Assembly: GCA_036925085.1 (NCBI GenBank) | Contig: JAUPFP010000129.1 | Span: 124,001-188,000, forward strand | DNA from: Brachycybe producta | Lineage: Eukaryota; Arthropoda; Diplopoda; Playtdesmida; Andrognathidae | Length of the DNA stretch: 64,000 nucleotides | Direction of reading: 5' to 3' | Shown: piece after piece, positions 9,856-24,239 of the stretch | Position numbering within the stretch: the first letter of the stretch is position 1 | Layout: every line of letters begins with the position of its first letter | The notes under the pieces: generated by a model | Databases searched by the model: none | What the model was told of the DNA's origin: nothing | Seen by the model: only the letters and a program-made list of their open reading frames with translations | Translations under genes and position numbers: made by a program

Positions 9856-12800
9856 CTTCACTTTCAAGTTCAACTTCAAATTCATCTTCAATTTTAACTT
9901 CAATTAAACTTAAAAATCAATTTCAACTTCAATTTCATCTTCATTTTCAACTTCATTTTCAACTTCAATTTCAATTTCAATTTCAACTTCAATTTCAACT
10001 TCATTTTCAATTTCAATTTCAACTTCAATTTCAACTTCAATTTCAACTTCAATTTCAACTTCAATTTCAACTTCAGTTTCAACTTCAATTTTAATTTCAA
10101 ATTCAACTTAAATTTCAATTTCAAACTTAACTTCAACTTCAACTTAACTTCAACTTCAACTTCAACTTCACTTTCAAGTTCAACTTCAAATTCATCTTCA
10201 ACTTTAACTTCAATTAAACTTAAACTTCAATTTTAACTTCAATTTCAACTTCAATTTCAACTTCACTTTCAACTTCAATTTCAACTTCAATTTCAACTTC
10301 AATTTCAACTTCAATTTCAACTTCAATTTCAACTTCAATTTCAACTTCAATTTCAACTTCAATTTCAACTTCAACTTCAACTTCAACTTCACTTTCAAGT
10401 TCAACTTCAAATTCATCTTCAATTTTAAATTCAATTAAACTTAAAATTCAATTTCAACTTCAATTTCATCTTCATTTTCAACTTCAATTTCAACTTCAAT
10501 TTCAATTTCAATTTCAACTTCAATTTCAACTTCAATTTCAACTTCAATTTCAACTTCCATTTCAACTTCAATTTCAACTTCAATTTCAACTTCAATTTCA
10601 ACTTCAATTTTAATTTCAAATTCAACTTAAACTTCAATTCCAAACTTAACTTCAACTTCAACTTAACTTCAACTTTAAATTCATCTTCAACTTAAATTCA
10701 ACTTCAACTTCAACTTCACTTTCAAGTTCAATTTCAACTTCAATTTCAACTTCAATTTCAACTTCAATTTTAACTTCAAATTCAACTTAAACTTCAATTT
10801 CAATTTCAACTTCAATTTTAACTTCAAATTCAACTTAAACTTCAATTTCAAACTTAAACTTCAATTTCAAACTTAACTTCAACATCAACTTAATTTCAAC
10901 TTCAACTTCAACTTCAATTTCAAGTTCAACTTCAAATTCATCTTCAACTTTAACTTCAATTAAACTTAAACTTCAATTTTAACTTCAATTTCAACTTCAA
11001 TTTCAACTTCACTTTCAACTTCAATTTCAACTTCAATTTCAACTTCAATTTTAACTTCAATTTTAACTTCAAATTCAACTTAAACTTCAATTTCAAACTT
11101 AAACTTCAATTTCAAACTTAACTTCAACGTCAACTTAATTTCAACTTCAACTTCAACTTCACTTTCAAGTTCAACTTCAAATTCATCTTCAACTTTAACT
11201 TCAATTAAACTTAAACTTCAATTTTAACTTCAATTTCAACTTCAATTTCAACTTCAATTTCAACTTCAATTTCAACTTCAATTTCAACTTCAATTTCAAC
11301 TTCAATTTCAACTTCAATTTCAACTTCAACTTCAACTTCAATTTCATCTTCAATTTCAACTTCAATTTCAATGTCAATTTCAACTTCAATTTCAACTTCA
11401 ATTTTAACTTCAATTACAACTTCAACTTCAATATTCAAACTTAACTTGAACTTCAACTTAACTTCAACTTCAACTTCAACTTCACTTTCAAGTTCAACTT
11501 CAAATTCAACTTCAACTTCAAATGCAACTTCAATTTTAACTTCAATTTCAACTTCAATTTCAACTTCAATTTCAACTTCAATTTCAACTTCAATTTTAAT
11601 TTCAAATTCAACTTCAAATTCAACTTCAATTTTAACTTCAATTTCAACTTCAATTTCAACTTCAATTTCAACTTCAATTTCAACTTTAATTTCAACTTCA
11701 ATTTCAACTTCAAATTCAACTTCAATTTCAACTTCAATTTCAACTTCAATTTCAACTTCAATTTCAACTTCAATTTCAACTTCAATTTCAACTTCAATTT
11801 CAATGTCAATTTCAACTTCAATTTCAACTTCAATTTTAACTTTAATTTCAACTTCAATTACAACTTCAACTTCAATATTCAAACTTAACTTGAACTTCAA
11901 CTTAATTTCAACTTCAACTTCAACTTCACTTTCAAGTTCAACTTCAACTTCAAATGCAACTTCAATTTTAACTTCAATTTCAACTTCAATTTCAACTTCA
12001 ATTTCAACTTCAATTTCAACTTCAATTTCAACTTCAATTTCAACTTCAATTTCAACTTCAATTTCAACTTCAATTTCAACTTCAACTTCAATATTCAAAC
12101 TTAACTTGAACTTCAACTTAACTTCAACTTCAACTTCAACTTCACTTTCAAGTTCAACTTCAAATTCAACTTCAACTTCAAATGCAACTTCAATTTTAAC
12201 TTCAATTTCAACTTCAATTTCAACTTCAATTTCAACTTCAATTTCAACTTCAATTTCAACTTCAATTTTAATTTCAAATTCAACTTCAAATTCAACTTCA
12301 ATTTTATCTTCAATTTCAACTTCAATTTCAACTTCAATTGCAACTTCAATTTCAACTTCAATTTCAACTTCAATTTCAACTTCAAATTCAACTTCAATTT
12401 CAACTTCAATTTCAACTTCAATTTCAACTTCAATTTCAACTTCATTTTCAACTTCAATTTCAACTTCAATTTCAATGTCAATTTCAACTTCAATTTCAAC
12501 TTCAATTTTAACTTTAATTTCAACTTCAATTACAACTTCAACTTCAATATTCAAACTTAACTTGAACTTCAACTTAATTTCAACTTCAACTTCAACTTCA
12601 TTTTCAAGTTCAACTTCAACTTCAAATGCAACTTCAATTTTAACTTCAATTTCAACTTCAATTTCAACTTCACTTTCAACTTCAATTTCAACTTCAATTT
12701 TAATTTCATATTTAACTTCAAATTCAACTTCAATTTTAACTTCAATTTCAACTTCAATTTCAACTTCAATTGCAACTTCAATTTCAACTTCAATTTCAAC

Positions 12801-12900
12801 TTCAAATGCAACTTCAATTTTAACTTCAATTTCAACTTCAATTTCAACTTCAATTTCAACTTCAATTTCAACTTCAATTTTAATTTCAAATTCAACTTAA
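9710..12900. repeat. 3.72-kb segmental repeat, copy 2
   Basis: This is the second copy of the block starting at 5990. N modules lie at 9900-10142 and 10431-10661, and K markers at 11430, 11874, 12090 and 12546 (spacings 444, 216, 456). Compared with copy 1 (444, 228, 444), two spacings differ by exactly one 12-mer. A rare TTCATATTTAAC form occurs near 12707. Confidence 0.85.
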
Positions 12901-15660
12901 ACTTCAATTTCAAACTTAACTTCAACTTCAACTTAATTTCAACTTCAACTTCAACTTCACGTTCAAGTTCAACTTCAAATTCATCTTCAACTTTAACTTC
13001 AATTAAACTTAAACTTCAATTTTAACTTCAATTTCAACTTCAACTTCAACTTCAACTTCACTTTCAAGTTCAACTTCCAATTCATCTTCAATTTTAACTT
13101 CAATTAAACTTAAAATTCAATTTCAACTTCAATTTCATCTTCATTTTCAACTTCAATTTCAACTTCAATTTCAATTTCAATTTCAACTTCAATTTCAACT
13201 TCATTTTCAACTTCAATTTCAACTTCAATTTCAACTTCAATTTCAACTTCAATTTTAATTTCAAATTCAACTTAAACTTCAATTTCAAACTTAACTTCAA
13301 CTTCAACTTAACTTCAACTTTAACTTCAACTTCACTTTCAAGTTCAACTTTAAAATCATCTTCAACTTAACTTCAACTTCAATTTCAACTTCAATTTCAA
13401 CTTCAATTTCAACTTCAAATTTAATTTCAAATTCAACTTAAACTTCAATTCCAAACTTAACTTCAACTTCAACTTAACTTCAACTTTAAATTCATCTTCA
13501 ACTTAAATTCAACTTCAACTTCACTTTCAAGTTCAATTTCAACTTCAATTTCAACTTCAATTTCAACTTCAATTTTAACTTCAATTTCAACTTCAATTAC
13601 AACTTAAACTTCAATTTCAAACTTAAACTTCAATTTCAAACTTAACTTCAACATCAACTTAATTTCAACTTCAACTTCAACTTCACTTTCAAGTTCAACT
13701 TCAAATTCATCTTCAACTTTAACTTCAATTAAACTTAAACTTCAATTTTAACTTCAATTTCAACTTCAATTTCAACTTCAATTTCAACTTAAATTTCAAC
13801 TTAAACTTCAACTACAATTTCAACTTCAACTTCAACTTCAATTTCATCTTCAATTTCAACTTCAATTTAAATGTTAATTTCAACTTCAATTTCAACTTCA
13901 ATTTTAACTTCAATTTCAACTTCAATTACAACTTCAACTTCAATATTCAAACTTAACTTCAACTTCAACTTAACTTCAACTTTAACTTTAACTTCACTTT
14001 CAAGTTCAACTTTAAATTCATCTTCAACTTAACTTCAACTTCAACTTCAACTTCACTTTCAAGTTCAACTTCAAATTCATCTTCAACTTTAACTTCAATT
14101 AAACTTAAACTTCAATTTTAACTTCAATTTGAACTTCAATTTCAACTTCACTTTCAACTTCAATTTCAACTTCAATTTCAACTTCAATTTCAACTTCAAT
14201 TTCAACTTCAATTTCAACTTCAATTTCAACTTCAATTTCAACTTCAACTTCAACTTCACTTTCAAGTTCAACTTCAAATTCATCTTCAATTTTAAATTTA
14301 ATTAAACTTAAAATTCAATTTCAACTTCAATTTCATCTTCATTTTCAACTTCAATTTCAACTTCAATTTCAATTTCAATTTCAACTTCAATTTCAACTTC
14401 AATTTCAACTTCAATTTCAACTTCCATTTCAACTTCAATTTCAACTTCAATTTCAACTTCAATTTCAACTTCAATTTCAACTTCAATTTCAACTTCAATT
14501 TTAATTTCAAATTCAACTTAAACTTCAATTCCAAACTTAACTTCAACTTCAACTTAACTTCAACTTTAAATTCATCTTCAACTTAAATTCAACTTCAACT
14601 TCAACTTCACTTTCAAGTTCAATTTCAACTTCAATTTCAACTTCAATTTCAACTTCAATTTTAACTTCAAATTCAACTTAAACTTCAATTTCAATTTCAA
14701 CTTCAATTTTAACTTCAAATTCAACTTAACTTCAATTTCAAACTTAAACTTCAATTTCAAACTTAACTTCAACATCAACTTAATTTCAACTTCAACTTCA
14801 ACTTCAATTTCAAGTTCAACTTCAAATTCATCTTCAACTTTAACTTCAATTAAACTTAAACTTCAATTTTAACTTCAATTTCAACTTCAATTTCAAATTC
14901 ACTTTCAACTTCAATTTCAACTTCAATTTCAACTTCAATTTTAACTTCAATTTTAACTTCAAATTCAACTTAAACTTCAATTTCAAACTTAAACTTCAAT
15001 TTCAAACTTAACTTCAACGTCAACTTAATTTCAACTTCAACTTCAACTTCACTTTCAAGTTCAACTTCAAATTTAATTTCAAATTCAACTTAAACTTCAA
15101 TTCCAAACTTAACTTCAACTTCAACTTAACTTCAACTTTAAATTCATCTTCAACTTAAATTCAACTTCAACTTCACTTTCAAGTTCAATTTCAACTTCAA
15201 TTTCAACTTCAATTTCAACTTCAATTTTAACTTCAAATTCAACTTAAACTTCAATTTCAATTTCAACTTCAATTTTAACTTCAAATTCAACTTAAACTTC
15301 AATTTCAAACTTAAACTTCAATTTCAAACTTAACTTCAACATCAACTTAATTTCAACTTCAACTTCAACTTCAATTTCAAGTTCAACTTCAAATTCATCT
15401 TCAACTTTAACTTCAATTAAACTTAAACTTCAATTTTAACTTCAATTTCAACTTCAATTTCAACTTCACTTTCAACTTCAATTTCAACTTCAATTTCAAC
15501 TTCAATTTTAACTTCAATTTTAACTTCAAATTTAACTTAAACTTCAATTTCAAACTTAAACTTCAATTTCAAACTTAACTTCAACGTCAACTTAATTTCA
15601 ACTTCAACTTCAACTTCACTTTCAAGTTCAACTTCAAATTCATCTTCAACTTCAACTTCA
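12900..15660. repeat. K-poor stretch of N-type and TTAAAC-rich sequence
   Basis: Only one AATATT marker was found (about 13,943). The stretch has N modules at 13.1 and 14.3 kb, many TTAAACTTCAATTTCAAAC segments, and forms such as TTCCAAACTTAAC. It contains a tandem duplication of about 570 bp, described separately. No gene is present. Confidence 0.75.
14520..15630. repeat. Tandem duplication of about 570 bp
   Basis: The segment 14.52-15.06 kb is repeated at 15.09-15.63 kb. CCAAACTTAAC lies at 14531 and 15103 (offset 572) and AACGTCAACTTAATT near 15018 and 15583 (offset 565). The difference is one hexamer lost in unit 2 plus a single base. The same module, with more differences, is part of the 3.72-kb copy 2 near 10.62-11.2 kb. 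Confidence 0.78.
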
Positions 15661-18600
15661 ACTTAACTTCAACTTTAAATTCATCTTCAACTTAAATTCA
15701 ACTTCAACTTCACTTTCAAGTTCAATTTCAACTTCAATTTCAACTTCAATTTTAACTTCAATTTCAACTTCAATTTCAACTTCAATTTCAACTTCAATTT
15801 CAACTTCAATTTCAACTTCAATTTCAACTTCAATTTCAACTTCAACTTCAACTTCAATTTCATCTTCAATTTCAACTTCAATTTCAATGTCAATTTCAAC
15901 TTCAATTTCAACTTCAATTTTAACTTCAATTTTAACTTCAATTACAACTTCAACTTCAATATTCAAACTTAACTTGAACTTGAACTTAACTTCAACTTCA
16001 ACTTCAACTTCACTTTCAAGTTCAACTTCAAATTCAACTTCAACTTCAAATGCAACTTCAATTTTAACTTCAATTTCAACTTCAATTTCAACTTCAATTT
16101 CAACTTCAATTTTAATTTCAAATTCAACTTCAAATTCAACTTCAATTTTAACTTCAATTTCAACTTCAATTTTAACTTCAATTGCAACTTCAATTTCAAC
16201 TTCAAATTCAACTTCAATTTCAACTTCAATTTCAACTTCAATTTCAACTTCAATTTCAACTTCAATTTCAACTTCAATTTCAACTTCAATTTTAATTTCA
16301 AATTCAACTTCAAATTCAACTTCAATTTTAACTTCAATTTCAACTTCAATTTCAACTTCAATTGCAACTTCAATTTCAACTTCAAATTCAACTTCAACTT
16401 CAACTTCACTTTCAAGTTCAACTTCAAATTCAACTTCAACTTCAACTTCAAATGCAACTTCAATTTTAACTTCAATTGCAACTTCAATTTCAACTTCAAA
16501 TTCAACTTCAATTTCAACTTCAATTTCAACTTCAAATTCAACTTCAATTTCAACTTCAATTTCAACTTCAATTTCAACTTCAATTTTAATTTCAAATTCA
16601 ACTTCAAATTCAACTTCAATTTTAACTTCAATTTCAACTTAAATTTCAACTTCCATTGCAACTTCAATTTCAACTTCAAAGTCAACTTCAACTTCAACTT
16701 CACTTTCAAGTTCAACTTCAAATTCAACTTCAACTTCAACTTCAAATGCAACTTCAATTTTAACTTCAATTTCAACTTCAATTTTAATTTCAAATTCAAC
16801 TTCAAATTCAACTTCATTTTTAACTTCAATTTCAACTTCAATTTCAACTTCAATTGCAACTTCAATTTCAACTTCAATTTCAACTTCAAATTCAACTTCA
16901 ATTTCAACTTCAATTTCAACTTCAATTTCAACTTCAATTTCAACTTCAATTTCAATGTCAATTTCAACTTCAATTTCAACTTCAATTTCAACTTCAATTT
17001 TAACTTTAATTTCAACTTCAATTACAACTTCAACTTCAATATTCAAACTTAACTTGAACTTCAACTTAATTTCAACTTCAACTTCAACTTCACTTTCAAT
17101 TTCAACTTCAATTTCAACTTCAATTTCAACTTCAATTTCAACTTCAATTTCAATGTCAATTTCAACTTCAATTTCAACTTCAATTTCAACTTCAATTTTA
17201 ACTTTAATTTCAACTTCAATTACAACTTCAACTTCAATATTCAAACTTAACTTGAACTTCAACTTAATTTCAACTTCAACTTCAACTTCACTTTCAAGTT
17301 CAACTTCAAATTCAACTTCAACTTCAACTTCAAATGCAACTTCAATTTTAACTTCAATTTCAACTTCAATTTCAACTTCAATTTCAACTTCAATTTCAAC
17401 TTCAATTTCAACTTCAATTTTAATTTCAAATTCAACTTAAACTTCAATTTCAAACTTAACTTCAACTTCAACTTAATTTCAACTTCAACTTCAACTTCAC
17501 TTTCAAGTTCAACTTCAAATTCATCTTCAACTTTAACTTCAATTAAACTTAAACTTCAATTTTAACTTCAATTTCAACTTCAACTTCAACTTCAACTTCA
17601 CTTTCAAGTTCAACTTCAAATTCATCTTCAACTTTAACTTCAATTAAACTTAAACTTCAATTTTAACTTCAATTTCAACTTCAACTTCAACTTCAACTTC
17701 ACTTTCAAGTTCAACTTCAAATTCATCTTCAATTTTAACTTCAATTAAACTTAAAATTCAATTTCAACTTCAATTTCATCTTCATTTTCAACTTCAATTT
17801 CAACTTCAATTTAAATTTCAATTTCAACTTCAATTTCAACTTCAATTTCAACTTCAATTTCAACTTCCATTTCAACTTCAATTTCAACTTCAATTTCAAC
17901 TTCAATTTCAACTTCAATTTCAACTTCAATTTTAATTTCAAATTCAACTTAAACTTCAATTCCAAACTTAACTTCAACTTCAACTTAACTTCAACTTTAA
18001 ATTCATGTTCAACTTAAATTCAACTTCAACTTCAACTTCACTTTCAAGTTCAATTTCAACTTCAATTTCTACTTCAATTTCAACTTCAATTTTAACTTCA
18101 AATTCAACTTAAACTTCAATTTCAATTTCAACTTCAATTTTAACTTCAAATTCAACTTAAACTTCAATTTCAAACTTAAACTTCAATTTCAAACTTAACT
18201 TCAACATCAACTTAATTTCAACTTCAACTTCAACTTCAATTTCAAGTTCAACTTCAAATTCATCTTCAACTTTAACTTCAATTAAACTTAAACTTCAATT
18301 TTAACTTCAATTTCAACTTCAATTTCAACTTCACTTTCAACTTCAATTTCAACTTCAATTTCAACTTCAATTTTAACTTCAATTTTAACTTCAAATTCAA
18401 CTTAAACTTCAATTTCAAACTTAAACTTCAATTTCAAACTTAACTTCAACGTCAACTTAATTTCAACTTCAACTTCAACTTCACTTTCAAGTTCAACTTC
18501 AAATTCATCTTCAACTTTAACTTCAATTAAACTTAAACTTCAATTTTAACTTCAATTTCAACTTCAATTTCAACTTCAATTTCAACTTCAATTTCAACTT

Positions 18601-21600
18601 CAATTTCAACTTCAATTTCAACTTAAACTTCAACTTCAATTTCATCTTCAATTTCAACTTCAATTTCAATGTCAATTTCAACTTCAATTTCAACTTCAAT
18701 TTTAACTTCAATTTTAACTTCAATTAAAACTTCAACTTCAATATTCAAACTTAACTTGAACTTCAACTTCAACTTCACTTTCAAGTTCAACTTCAAATTC
18801 AACTTCAACTTCAAATGCAACTTCAATTTTAACTTCAATTTCAACTTCATTTTCAACTTCAATTTCAACTTCAATTTTAATTTCAAATTCAACTTCAAAT
18901 TCAACTTCAATTTTAACTTCAATTTCAACTTCAATTTTAACTTCAATTGCAACTTCAATTTCAACTTCAAATTCAACTTCAATTTCAACTTCAATTTCAA
19001 CTTCAATTTCAACTTCAATTTCAACTTCAATTTCAACTTCAATTTCAACTTCAATTTTAATTTTAAATTCAACTTCAAATTCAACTTCAATTTCAACTTC
19101 AATTGCAACTTCAATTTCAACTTCAAATTCAACTTCAACTTCAACTTCACTTTCAAGTTCAACTTCAAATTCAACTTCAACTTCAACTTCAAATGCAACT
19201 TCAATTTTAACTTCAATTGCAACTTCAATTTCAACTTCAAATTCAACTTCAATTTCAACTTCAATTTCAACTTCAAATTCAACTTCAATTTCAACTTCAA
19301 TTTCAACTTCAATTTCAACTTCAATTTTAATTTCAAATTCAACTTCAAATTCAACTTCAATTTTAACTTCAATTTCAACTTCAATTTCAACTTCAATTGC
19401 AACTTCAATTTCAACTTCAAAGTCAACTTCAACTTCAACTTCACTTTCAAGTTCAACTTCAAATTCAACTTCAACATCAACTTCAAATGCAACTTCAATT
19501 TTAACTTCAATTTCAACTTCAATTTCAACTTCAATTTTAATTTCAAATTCAACTTCAAATTCAACTTCAATTTTAACTTCAATTTCAACTTCAATTTTAA
19601 TTTCAAATTCAACTTCAAATTCAACTTCAATTTCAACTTCAATTTCAACTTCAATTTTAATTTCAAATTCAACTTCAAATTCAACTTCAATTTTAACTTC
19701 AATTTCAACTTCAATTTCAACTTCAATTGCAACTTCAATTTCAACTTCAAATTCAACTTCAATTTCAACTTCAATTTCAACTTCAATTTCAACTTCAATT
19801 TCAACTTCAATTTCAACTTCAATTTCAACTTCAATTTCAACTTCAATTTCAACTTCAATTTCAACTTCAATTTCAACTTCAATTTCAACTTCAACTTCAA
19901 CTTCAATTTCATCTTCAATTTCAACTTCAATTTCAATGTCAATTTCAACTTCAATTTCAACTTCAATTTTAACTTCAATTTTAACTTCAATTACAACTTC
20001 AACTTCAATATTCAAACTTAACTTGAACTTCAACTTAACTTCAACTTCAACTTCAACTTCACTTTCAAGTTCAACTTCAAATTCAACTTCAACTTCAAAT
20101 GCAACTTCAATTTTAACTTCAATTTCAACTTCAATTTCAACTTCAATTTCAACTTCAATTTTAATTTCAAATTCAACTTCAAATTCAACTTCAATTTTAA
20201 CTTCAATTTCAACTTCAATTTTAACTTCAATTGCAACTTCAATTTCAACTTCAAATTCAACTTCAATTTCAACTTCAATTTCAACTTCAATTTCAACTTC
20301 AATTTCAACTTCAATTTCAACTTCAATTTCAACTTCAATTTCAACTTCAATTTCAATGTCAATTTCAACTTCAATTTCAACTTCAATTTCAACTTCAATT
20401 TTAACTTTAATTTCAACTTCAATTACAACTTCAACTTCAATATTCAAACTTAACTTGAACTTCAACTTAATTTCAACTTCAACTTCAACTTCACTTTCAA
20501 GTTCAACTTCAAATTCAACTTCAACTTCAACTTCAAATGCAACTTCAATTTTAACTTCAATTTCAACTTCAATTTCAACTTCAATTTTAACTTCAATTTT
20601 AACTTCAAATTCAACTTAAACTTCAATTTCAAACTTAAACTTCAATTTCAAACTTAACTTCAACGTCAACTTAATTTCAACTTCAACTTCAACTTCACTT
20701 TCAAGTTCAACTTCAAATTCATCTTCAACTTTAACTTCAATTAAACTTAAACTTCAATTTTAACTTCAATTTCAACTTCAATTTCAACTTCAATTTCAAC
20801 TTCAATTTCAACTTCAATTTCAACTTCAATTTCAACTTCAATTTCAACTTCAATTTCAACTTCAATTTCAACTTCAACTTCAACTTCAATTTCATCTTCA
20901 ATTTCAACTTCAATTTCAATGTCAATTTCAACTTCAATTTCAACTTCAATTTTAACTTCAATTTTAACTTCAATTACAACTTCAACTTCAATATTCAAAC
21001 TTAACTTGAACTTCAACTTAACTTCAACTTCAACTTCAACTTCACTTTCAAGTTCAACTTCAAATTCAACTTCAACTTCAAATGCAACTTCAATTTTAAC
21101 TTCAATTTCAACTTCAATTTCAACTTCAATTTCAACTTCAATTTTAATTTCAAATTCAACTTCAAATTCAACTTCAATTTTAACTTCAATTTCAACTTCA
21201 ATTTCAACTTCAATTTCAACTTCAATTTCAACTTCAATTTCAACTTCAATTTTAATTTCAAATTCAACTTCAAATTCAACTTCAATTTTAACTTCAATTT
21301 CAACTTCAATTTCAACTTCAATTGCAACTTCAATTTCAACTTCAAATTCAACTTCAACTTCAACTTCACTTTCAAGTTCAACTTCAAATTCAACTTCAAC
21401 TTCAACTTCAAATGCAACTTCAATTTTAACTTCAATTGCAACTTCAATTTCAACTTCAAATTCAACTTCAATTTCAACTTCAATTTCAACTTCAAATTCA
21501 ACTTCAATTTCAACTTCAATTTCAACTTCAATTTCAACTTCAATTTTAATTTCAAATTCAACTTCAAATTCAACTTCAATTTTAACTTCAATTTCAACTT

Positions 21601-22240
21601 CAATTTCAACTTCAATTGCAACTTCAATTTCAACTTCAAAGTCAACTTCAACTTCAACTTCACTTTCAAGTTCAACTTCAAATTCAACTTCAACATCAAC
21701 TTCAAATGCAACTTCAATTTTAACTTCAATTTCAACTTCAATTTCAACTTCAATTTTAATTTCAAATTCAACTTCAAATTCAACTTCAATTTTAACTTCA
21801 ATTTCAACTTCAATTTCAACTTCAATTGCAACTTCAATTTCAACTTCAATTTCAACTTCAAATTCAACTTCAATTTCAACTTCAATTTCAACTTCAATTT
21901 CAACTTCAATTTCAACTTCAATTTCAACTTCAATTTCAATGTCAATTTCAACTTCAATTTCAACTTCAATTTCAACTTCAATTTTAACTTTAATTTCAAC
22001 TTCAATTACAACTTCAACTTCAATATTCAAACTTAACTTGAACTTCAACTTAATTTCAACTTCAACTTCAACTTCACTTTCAAGTTCAACTTCAAATTCA
22101 ACTTCAACTTCAACTTCAAATGCAACTTCAATTTTAACTTCAATTTCAACTTCAATTTCAACTTCAATTTCAACTTCAATTTCAACTTCAATTTTAATTT
22201 CAAATTCAACTTAAACTTCAATTTCAAACTTAACTTCAAC
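15660..22240. repeat. K-related domain with a block present three times
   Basis: K cassettes are mixed here with longer assemblies in which AATTGCAAC, AAATTCAAC and TTTTAATTTCAAATTC elements alternate. A private form AAAGTCAAC was found three times, at about 16,680, 19,420 and 21,640, each inside a similar block of about 0.9 kb. The latter two blocks, 2219 bp apart, also share AACATCAACTTCAAATGC (19,471 and 21,690), absent from the first. The order of events is therefore probably first/second split, then second/third. Markers include 17,038, 17,236, 18,739, 20,007, 20,440, 20,990 and 22,022 (approximate). Confidence 0.8.
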
Positions 22241-24239
22241 TTCAACTTAATTTCAACTTCAATTTCAACTTCAATTTTAACTTTAATTTCAACTTCAATT
22301 ACAACTTCAACTTCAATATTCAAACTTAACTTGAACTTCAACTTAATTTCAACTTCAACTTCAACTTCACTTTCAAGTTCAACTTCAACTTCAAATGCAA
22401 CTTCAATTTTAACTTCAATTTCAACTTCAATTTCAACTTCACTTTCCACTTCAATTTCAACTTCAATTTTAATTTCAAATTCAACTTCAAATTCAACTTC
22501 AATTTTAACTTCAATTTCAACTTCAATTTCAACTTCAATTTTAACTTCAATTACAACTTCAACTTCAATATTCAAACTTAACTTGAACTTCAACTTAACT
22601 TCAACTTCAACTTCAACTTCACTTTCAAGTTCAACTTCAAATTCAACTTCAACTTCAAATGCAACTTCAATTTTAACTTCAATTTCAACTTCAATTTCAA
22701 CTTCAATTTCAACTTCAATTTCAACTTCAATTTTAATTTCAAATTCAACTTCAAATTCAACTTCAATTTTAACTTCAATTTCAACTTCAATTTCAACTTC
22801 AATTGCAACTTCAATTTCAACTTCAAATTCAACTTCAATTTCAACTTCAATTTCAACTTCAATTTCAACTTCAATTTCAACTTCAATTTCAACTTCAATT
22901 TCAACTTCAATTTCAATGTCAATTTCAACTTCAATTTCAACTTCAATTTTAACTTTAATTTCAACTTCAATTACAACTTCAACTTCAATATTCAAACTTA
23001 ACTTGAACTTCAACTTAATTTCAACTTCAACTTCAACTTCACTTTCAAGTTCAACTTCAACTTCAAATGCAACTTCAATTTTAACTTCAATTTCAACTTC
23101 AATTTCAACTTCACTTTCCACTTCAATTTCAACTTCAATTTTAATTTCAAATTCAACTTCAAATTCAACTTCAATTTTAACTTCAATTTCAACTTCAATT
23201 TCAACTTCAATTGCAACTTCAATTTCAACTTCAATTTCAACTTCAATTTCAACTTCAATTTCAACTTCAATTTTAATTTCAAATTCAACTTAAACTTCAA
23301 TTTCAAACTTAACTTCAACTTCAACTTAATTTCAACTTCACTTTCAAGTTCAACTTCAAATTCATCTTCAACTTTAACTTCAATTAAACTTAAACTTCAA
23401 TTTTAACTTCAATTTCAACTTCAACTTCAACTTCAACTTCACTTTCAAGTTCAACTTCCAATTCATCTTCAATTTTAACTTCAATTAAACTTAAAATTCA
23501 ATTTCAACTTCAATTTCATCTTCATTTTCAACTTCAATTTCAACTTCAATTTCAATTTCAATTTCAACTTCAATTTCAACTTCATTTTCAACTTCAATTT
23601 CAACTTCAATTTCAACTTCAATTTTAATTTCAAATTCAACTTAAACTTCAATTTCAAACTTAACTTCAACTTCAACTTAACTTCAACTTTAACTTAATTT
23701 CAACTTCAACTTCAACTTCAACTTCAATTTCAAGTTCAACTTCAAATTCATCTTCAACTTTAACTTCAATTAAATTTAAACTTCAATTTTAACTTCAATT
23801 TCAACTTCAATTTCAACTTCACTTTCAACTTCAATTTCAACTTCAATTTCAACTTCAATTTTAACTTCAATTTTAACTTCAAATTCAACTTAAACTTCAA
23901 TTTCAAACTTAAACTTCAATTTCAAACTTAACTTCAACGTCAACTTAATTTCAACTTCAACTTCAACTTCACTTTCAAGTTCAACTTCAAATTCATCTTC
24001 AACTTTAACTTCAATTAAACTTAAACTTCAATTTTAACTTCAATTTCAACTTCAATTTCAACTTCAATTTCAACTTCAATTTCAACTTCAATTTCAACTT
24101 CAATTTCAACTTCAATTTCAACTTCAACTTCAACTTCAATTTCATCTTCAATTTCAACTTCAATTTCAATGTCAATTTCAACTTCAATTTCAACTTCAAT
24201 TTTAACTTCAATTTTAACTTCAATTACAACTTCAACTTC

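Noticed and set aside
18669..20021. The (FN)n frame, in which the main C/T variation is synonymous
   Set aside because: TTY AAY would encode Phe-Asn whichever pyrimidine is used, which could look like purifying selection. But the C/T alternation is a regular 12-bp pattern, AAA, AAG and TTA variants break it, and the frame is seldom open for long elsewhere.
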